From positions 1 through 14,839 of the forward strand of contig CALVJC010000114.1 of NCBI GenBank assembly GCA_944331945.1: a DNA stretch of 14,839 nucleotides, written 5' to 3'. Of the stretch, positions 12,802 to 14,839 are shown piece after piece (the stretch's first letter is position 1; each line of letters begins with the position of its first letter). Made by a program: the position numbers and the translations under genes. Under the pieces are notes generated by a model, which saw only the letters and a list, made by a program, of their open reading frames with translations, was not told the DNA's origin and searched no databases. This DNA comes from an uncultured Bacilli bacterium (GTDB taxonomy: Bacteria; Bacillota_I; Bacilli_A; RF39; UBA660).

Positions 12802-12810
12802 TGATATAAT
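12782..12810 (+). promoter_or_regulatory. SigA-type promoter for the HD-domain/tmk operon
   Basis: TTGCAA (12782-12787), a 17-bp spacer and TATAAT (12805-12810). The hemW stop (12799-12801) lies inside the spacer. Start about 12817, followed by GAGAG as a weak ribosome site before ATG 12833. Confidence 0.8.
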
Positions 12811-12832
12811 CAAGAAAGAAAGAGAGTGTGTT

Positions 12833-13417
12833 ATGAATAAAAGAGAAGTATTTTATGATGAAATTATGAATATAAAAAATAAACATTATCAAGAAGCGGC
12901 TTTGAAATTAGTAGATGCTTTACCTGATTATTTTTTTCATGAAGCGGCCGCTTCGACTGGAAAATATCATCCCAAGTATGCACAGGGAGATGGAGGCCTT
13001 TTACGTCATACGAAGGCAGCGGTACGTTTTGCAGTGGAGTTATTAGGAGATCCATTGATTGGAGATAAATATACTGCTCGAGAAAAAGATTTGATGCTTA
13101 TCGCTTTGATTATGCATGATGGCTTTAAAAGAGGGGTGAAAGAAGAGAAATATACGCGAATTGATCATCCGTTGATATCCGCGAATTATATTATGGAGCA
13201 AAGAGATGATTTGGGGTTAGTAGAAGAAGATGCGCTTTTTTTGAAAAATGTGATTTCTTCCCATATGGGTATTTGGAATAAGGATTATGATGGGAATGAA
13301 GTTTTACCAGTTCCAAAGACAAAATGGGAAAACTTTGTGCATATGTGTGATTATCTTGCTAGTCGAAAATGTATTCAATTTTCTTTTGACCAAAATAATA
13401 ATATTATAGAAGAATAG
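12833..13417 (+). CDS. HD-domain phosphohydrolase
   Basis: A 194-aa protein of the HD metal-dependent phosphohydrolase superfamily. The metal-ligand pattern is visible: H59 (GLLRHTKAAV), H95-D96 (LIMHDGFKRG), H144 (ISSHMG) and D173 (HMCDYLASR); H112 is also conserved-looking. All ligands are present, so it is likely active, with a nucleotide or similar phosphoester as possible substrate. The start at 12833 follows its own promoter; the longer open frame from 12752 overlaps hemW and precedes that promoter. It lies eight bases upstream of tmk with AGGAG at the junction, so it is co-transcribed. A link to dTMP kinase suggests nucleotide-pool housekeeping, which is inference; the exact substrate is not seen. 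Confidence 0.85.
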   Translation: MNKREVFYDEIMNIKNKHYQEAALKLVDALPDYFFHEAAASTGKYHPKYAQGDGGLLRHTKAAVRFAVELLGDPLIGDKYTAREKDLMLIALIMHDGFKRGVKEEKYTRIDHPLISANYIMEQRDDLGLVEEDALFLKNVISSHMGIWNKDYDGNEVLPVPKTKWENFVHMCDYLASRKCIQFSFDQNNNIIEE

Positions 13418-13425
13418 GAGAATTT

Positions 13426-14106
13426 ATGGGAAAAATTATTGTCATTGAAGGAACGGATGGTTCAGGAAAGGAAACACAGAGTAAGTTATTATTGGATTAT
13501 TTAAAAAAGCAAGGGCAAAAAGTGGTTGAATTTTCTTTTCCTATGTATGAGAGTCCTACAGGGACTATCTTTAAAGATTGCGTGTTAGGAAAAAATGATG
13601 TTAGTATTTTCCCAGAAGGATATGAAAAGATTGATCCAGAGGTAGTCTGTCTTTATACGGCAGCCGATCGGAAATATAATAGTAAAAAAATACAAGAGTA
13701 TTTGGATCAAGATTATTATGTTATTTTGAATCGTTATACAAGTTCTAATATGGCTCATCAAGGTAGTAAGTATGAAGATAGTGATGAGAGATTTTATATG
13801 TACCAGTGGATTGATAAGTTAGAGTATTGGTTGTTAAAATTACCAAAGCCTGATTATACGTTTCTTTTAAATATTCCTTATGAGTATCGGATTGAATGGA
13901 AAGAAAAACAGATTTTCTTTGATTTTGATTCGAAGAAAAAGGAAGAGGAAGATAAGATATTAGCTTCTTATTTAGAGTTGGCGGGACTCTATCATTGGGA
14001 TGTGATTGATTGTGTCAAGGGAAGTCATTCTAAAAGTATTGAAGAGATTCATCAAGAAATTGTTCGTCTTTTGACGGAGAAATATCATTTGTTTGATAAA
14101 AAATGA
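13426..14106 (+). CDS. tmk: dTMP kinase (thymidylate kinase), clostridial-type
   Basis: A 226-aa P-loop kinase making dTDP from dTMP with ATP. Motifs: Walker A GTDGSGKET (9-17) after MGKIIVIE, the phosphate/nucleotide-binding SFPMYESPTG (37-46), and RYTSSNMAHQGSK (about 105-117), the DRY-type motif with Asn-Arg (NRY) in place of Asp-Arg. The family here resembles the long clostridial-type thymidylate kinase, about 220-230 aa. The lid region (EKQIFFDFDSKKKEEED, about 164-180) is atypically acidic/lysine-rich, so detail of the lid is uncertain. AGGAG lies eight nt before ATG, directly after the HD-domain gene. Only one copy is visible here, and it may be the essential enzyme or a second paralogue. 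Confidence 0.88.
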   Translation: MGKIIVIEGTDGSGKETQSKLLLDYLKKQGQKVVEFSFPMYESPTGTIFKDCVLGKNDVSIFPEGYEKIDPEVVCLYTAADRKYNSKKIQEYLDQDYYVILNRYTSSNMAHQGSKYEDSDERFYMYQWIDKLEYWLLKLPKPDYTFLLNIPYEYRIEWKEKQIFFDFDSKKKEEEDKILASYLELAGLYHWDVIDCVKGSHSKSIEEIHQEIVRLLTEKYHLFDKK

Positions 14107-14120
14107 AAAAAGTATAAAAA

Positions 14121-14218
14121 TTTAAAATTGGGCTATCGTTCGTGGGTGAATATTGAAAATTCCCTAGGGGAAAATAAAATATTCCCCTTATTTTTTGCCT
14201 GAATTTTAAAAATTGGGC
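14121..14218. repeat. Pair of short direct repeats flanking the tmk terminator
   Basis: TTTAAAATTGGGC (14121-14133) recurs as TTTTAAAAATTGGGC (14204-14218) with one extra A, about 84 bp apart. The second copy is followed by a GGC-ATTT-GCC hairpin and T7 (to about 14240), a possible extra terminator. It could be a relic of an inserted repeat. Confidence 0.45.
14166..14196 (+). terminator. tmk operon terminator
   Basis: AGGGGAA (14166-14172) pairs with TTCCCCT (14182-14188) around a 9-nt loop, followed by TA and T6 to 14196. An upstream TTCC (14160-14163) could pair with GGAA (14169-14172) instead, which would compete with the terminator stem. Confidence 0.75.
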
Positions 14219-14272
14219 ATTTGCCTTCTAAATTTTTTTCTGTTATCTTGTTCTCGAAAGGATTGGTTTTAT

Positions 14273-14800
14273 ATTAAGTTTTATTCATTATTAACCGATA
14301 CAACTCTAAAGTATTTTCTGAAAGAGAGCCCTTATTTAAAGTTCTTTTCGGATTTAATCGAAGCAGAGACAGGATACTCTTTGATGGATTATACATTTCA
14401 TGATCAAGAGTTAAATTCGGGTAACAAACGAAAAGACTTTCGGCTAGATATCTTATTAAAGAAAAATGATCATGCCATCATTATCGAAGCCAATACTAGT
14501 TATGAAGAAAGGACGAGGAGAAAGAATTATTCTTACCTCTATCGAATTGCCGGTTCTCTTTATGAAAAGGGAGAAAATTATGATAAGAAGGTAAAAGTAA
14601 CCATGATTAATCTTATCAAAGATTATTTTAAAGAAGGTAAGAAGCAAGGATTAGATGCTTATAAGTTTCGAAGTGAGAAGTATCACAATTTGATTGAAGA
14701 CATTGAAAGTTATCAGGATAAAAACATGAAAAAAATTATGAACAGCAGAGAAAGTCTTATACCGAAAAGCTTTCCTGCTATTATTTTACTAAAAATTTGA
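14273..14800 (+). pseudogene. Decayed Rpn-type PD-(D/E)XK nuclease/transposase-family gene
   Basis: The frame encodes a protein resembling the PDDEXK_2/Rpn family (recombination-promoting nuclease): a start like KFYSLLTDTTLKYFLKES, then DFRLDILLKK with a candidate Asp, and IIIEANTSYEER with the E-x-N of the active centre, then NYSYLYRIAGSLYEKGE. No ATG, GTG or well-placed TTG opens it; AAAGGA (14257-14262) is correctly spaced only for the ATT at 14273, which could be a mutated ATG or a rare ATT start. The longest open frame (14213) would begin at a TTG in a likely terminator. After about residue 150 (YKFRSEKYHNLIED) the family normally runs on to 280 or more aa, but here it stops at 14800 with stops in all frames soon after. 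Likely a pseudogene. Confidence 0.6.
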
Positions 14801-14839
14801 TTTTGAATTAACTTATGGTACTCTTATATATAAAGAGGG

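Noticed and set aside
14213..14272. TTG at 14213 as the start of the Rpn-type protein
   Set aside because: It has no ribosome site, lies in a hairpin/T-rich region, and the extra residues are not family-like.

Overview
The window comes from a low-GC Gram-positive bacterium of the Bacillota, probably an uncultured gut-type Bacilli lineage (RF39 / Erysipelotrichia-like). Tryptophan is read from TGG, and TGA ends hemW, tmk and the last open frame, so this is the standard bacterial code and not the Mycoplasma one. The lineage is inferred from the ylbD-ylbE-ylbF-rsmD gene neighbourhood, a SpoVB-like flippase and a SipW/TasA-type surface protein of a kind I associate with these genomes. No rRNA, tRNA or CRISPR array was seen.

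Positions 2-3298 are a complete-looking mobile element whose left tip almost coincides with the window start. It has TGT...ACA ends with repeated ~20-bp motifs, and four genes on the + strand: a zinc-ribbon/HTH protein (DUF6431-like), a DDE transposase with a Mu/TniA-like core, an ExeA/TniB-like AAA+ ATPase, and a small acidic protein. Strong hairpins sit inside both ends. Its base and codon use (ATA, AGA) is more AT-rich than the rest of the window.

Positions 3299-3473 are a short leader region with a run of ten G and a 12-bp hairpin/T-tract that ends 21 nt before the start codon of a 713-aa secreted or surface protein (3474-5615). Losing one G, or gaining two, would join a 20-codon ORF to a frame that reads through the hairpin and stops one base before that start codon. 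This is the most intriguing speculative signal in the window (phase-variable attenuation).

Positions 5698-8978 hold a core-genome block. A promoter drives an unknown 238-aa gene, ylbD-like and ylbE-like genes. An unknown 318-aa gene on the - strand comes next, then ylbF-like and rsmD. The 318-aa gene and ylbF-like gene have divergent promoters that share one -35 box. The order resembles the Bacillus ylbD-ylbE-ylbF-ylbG-rsmD run with an inverted orphan inserted.

Positions 8953-14106 hold a convergent SpoVB-like lipid-linked oligosaccharide flippase (- strand), a Glu-rich membrane-anchored protein, the radical SAM protein HemW, and a two-gene operon of an HD-domain phosphohydrolase and dTMP kinase. 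Positions 14107-14839 hold a terminator, short direct repeats, and a probably decayed Rpn-type (PD-(D/E)XK) gene that lacks a normal start codon and appears truncated.
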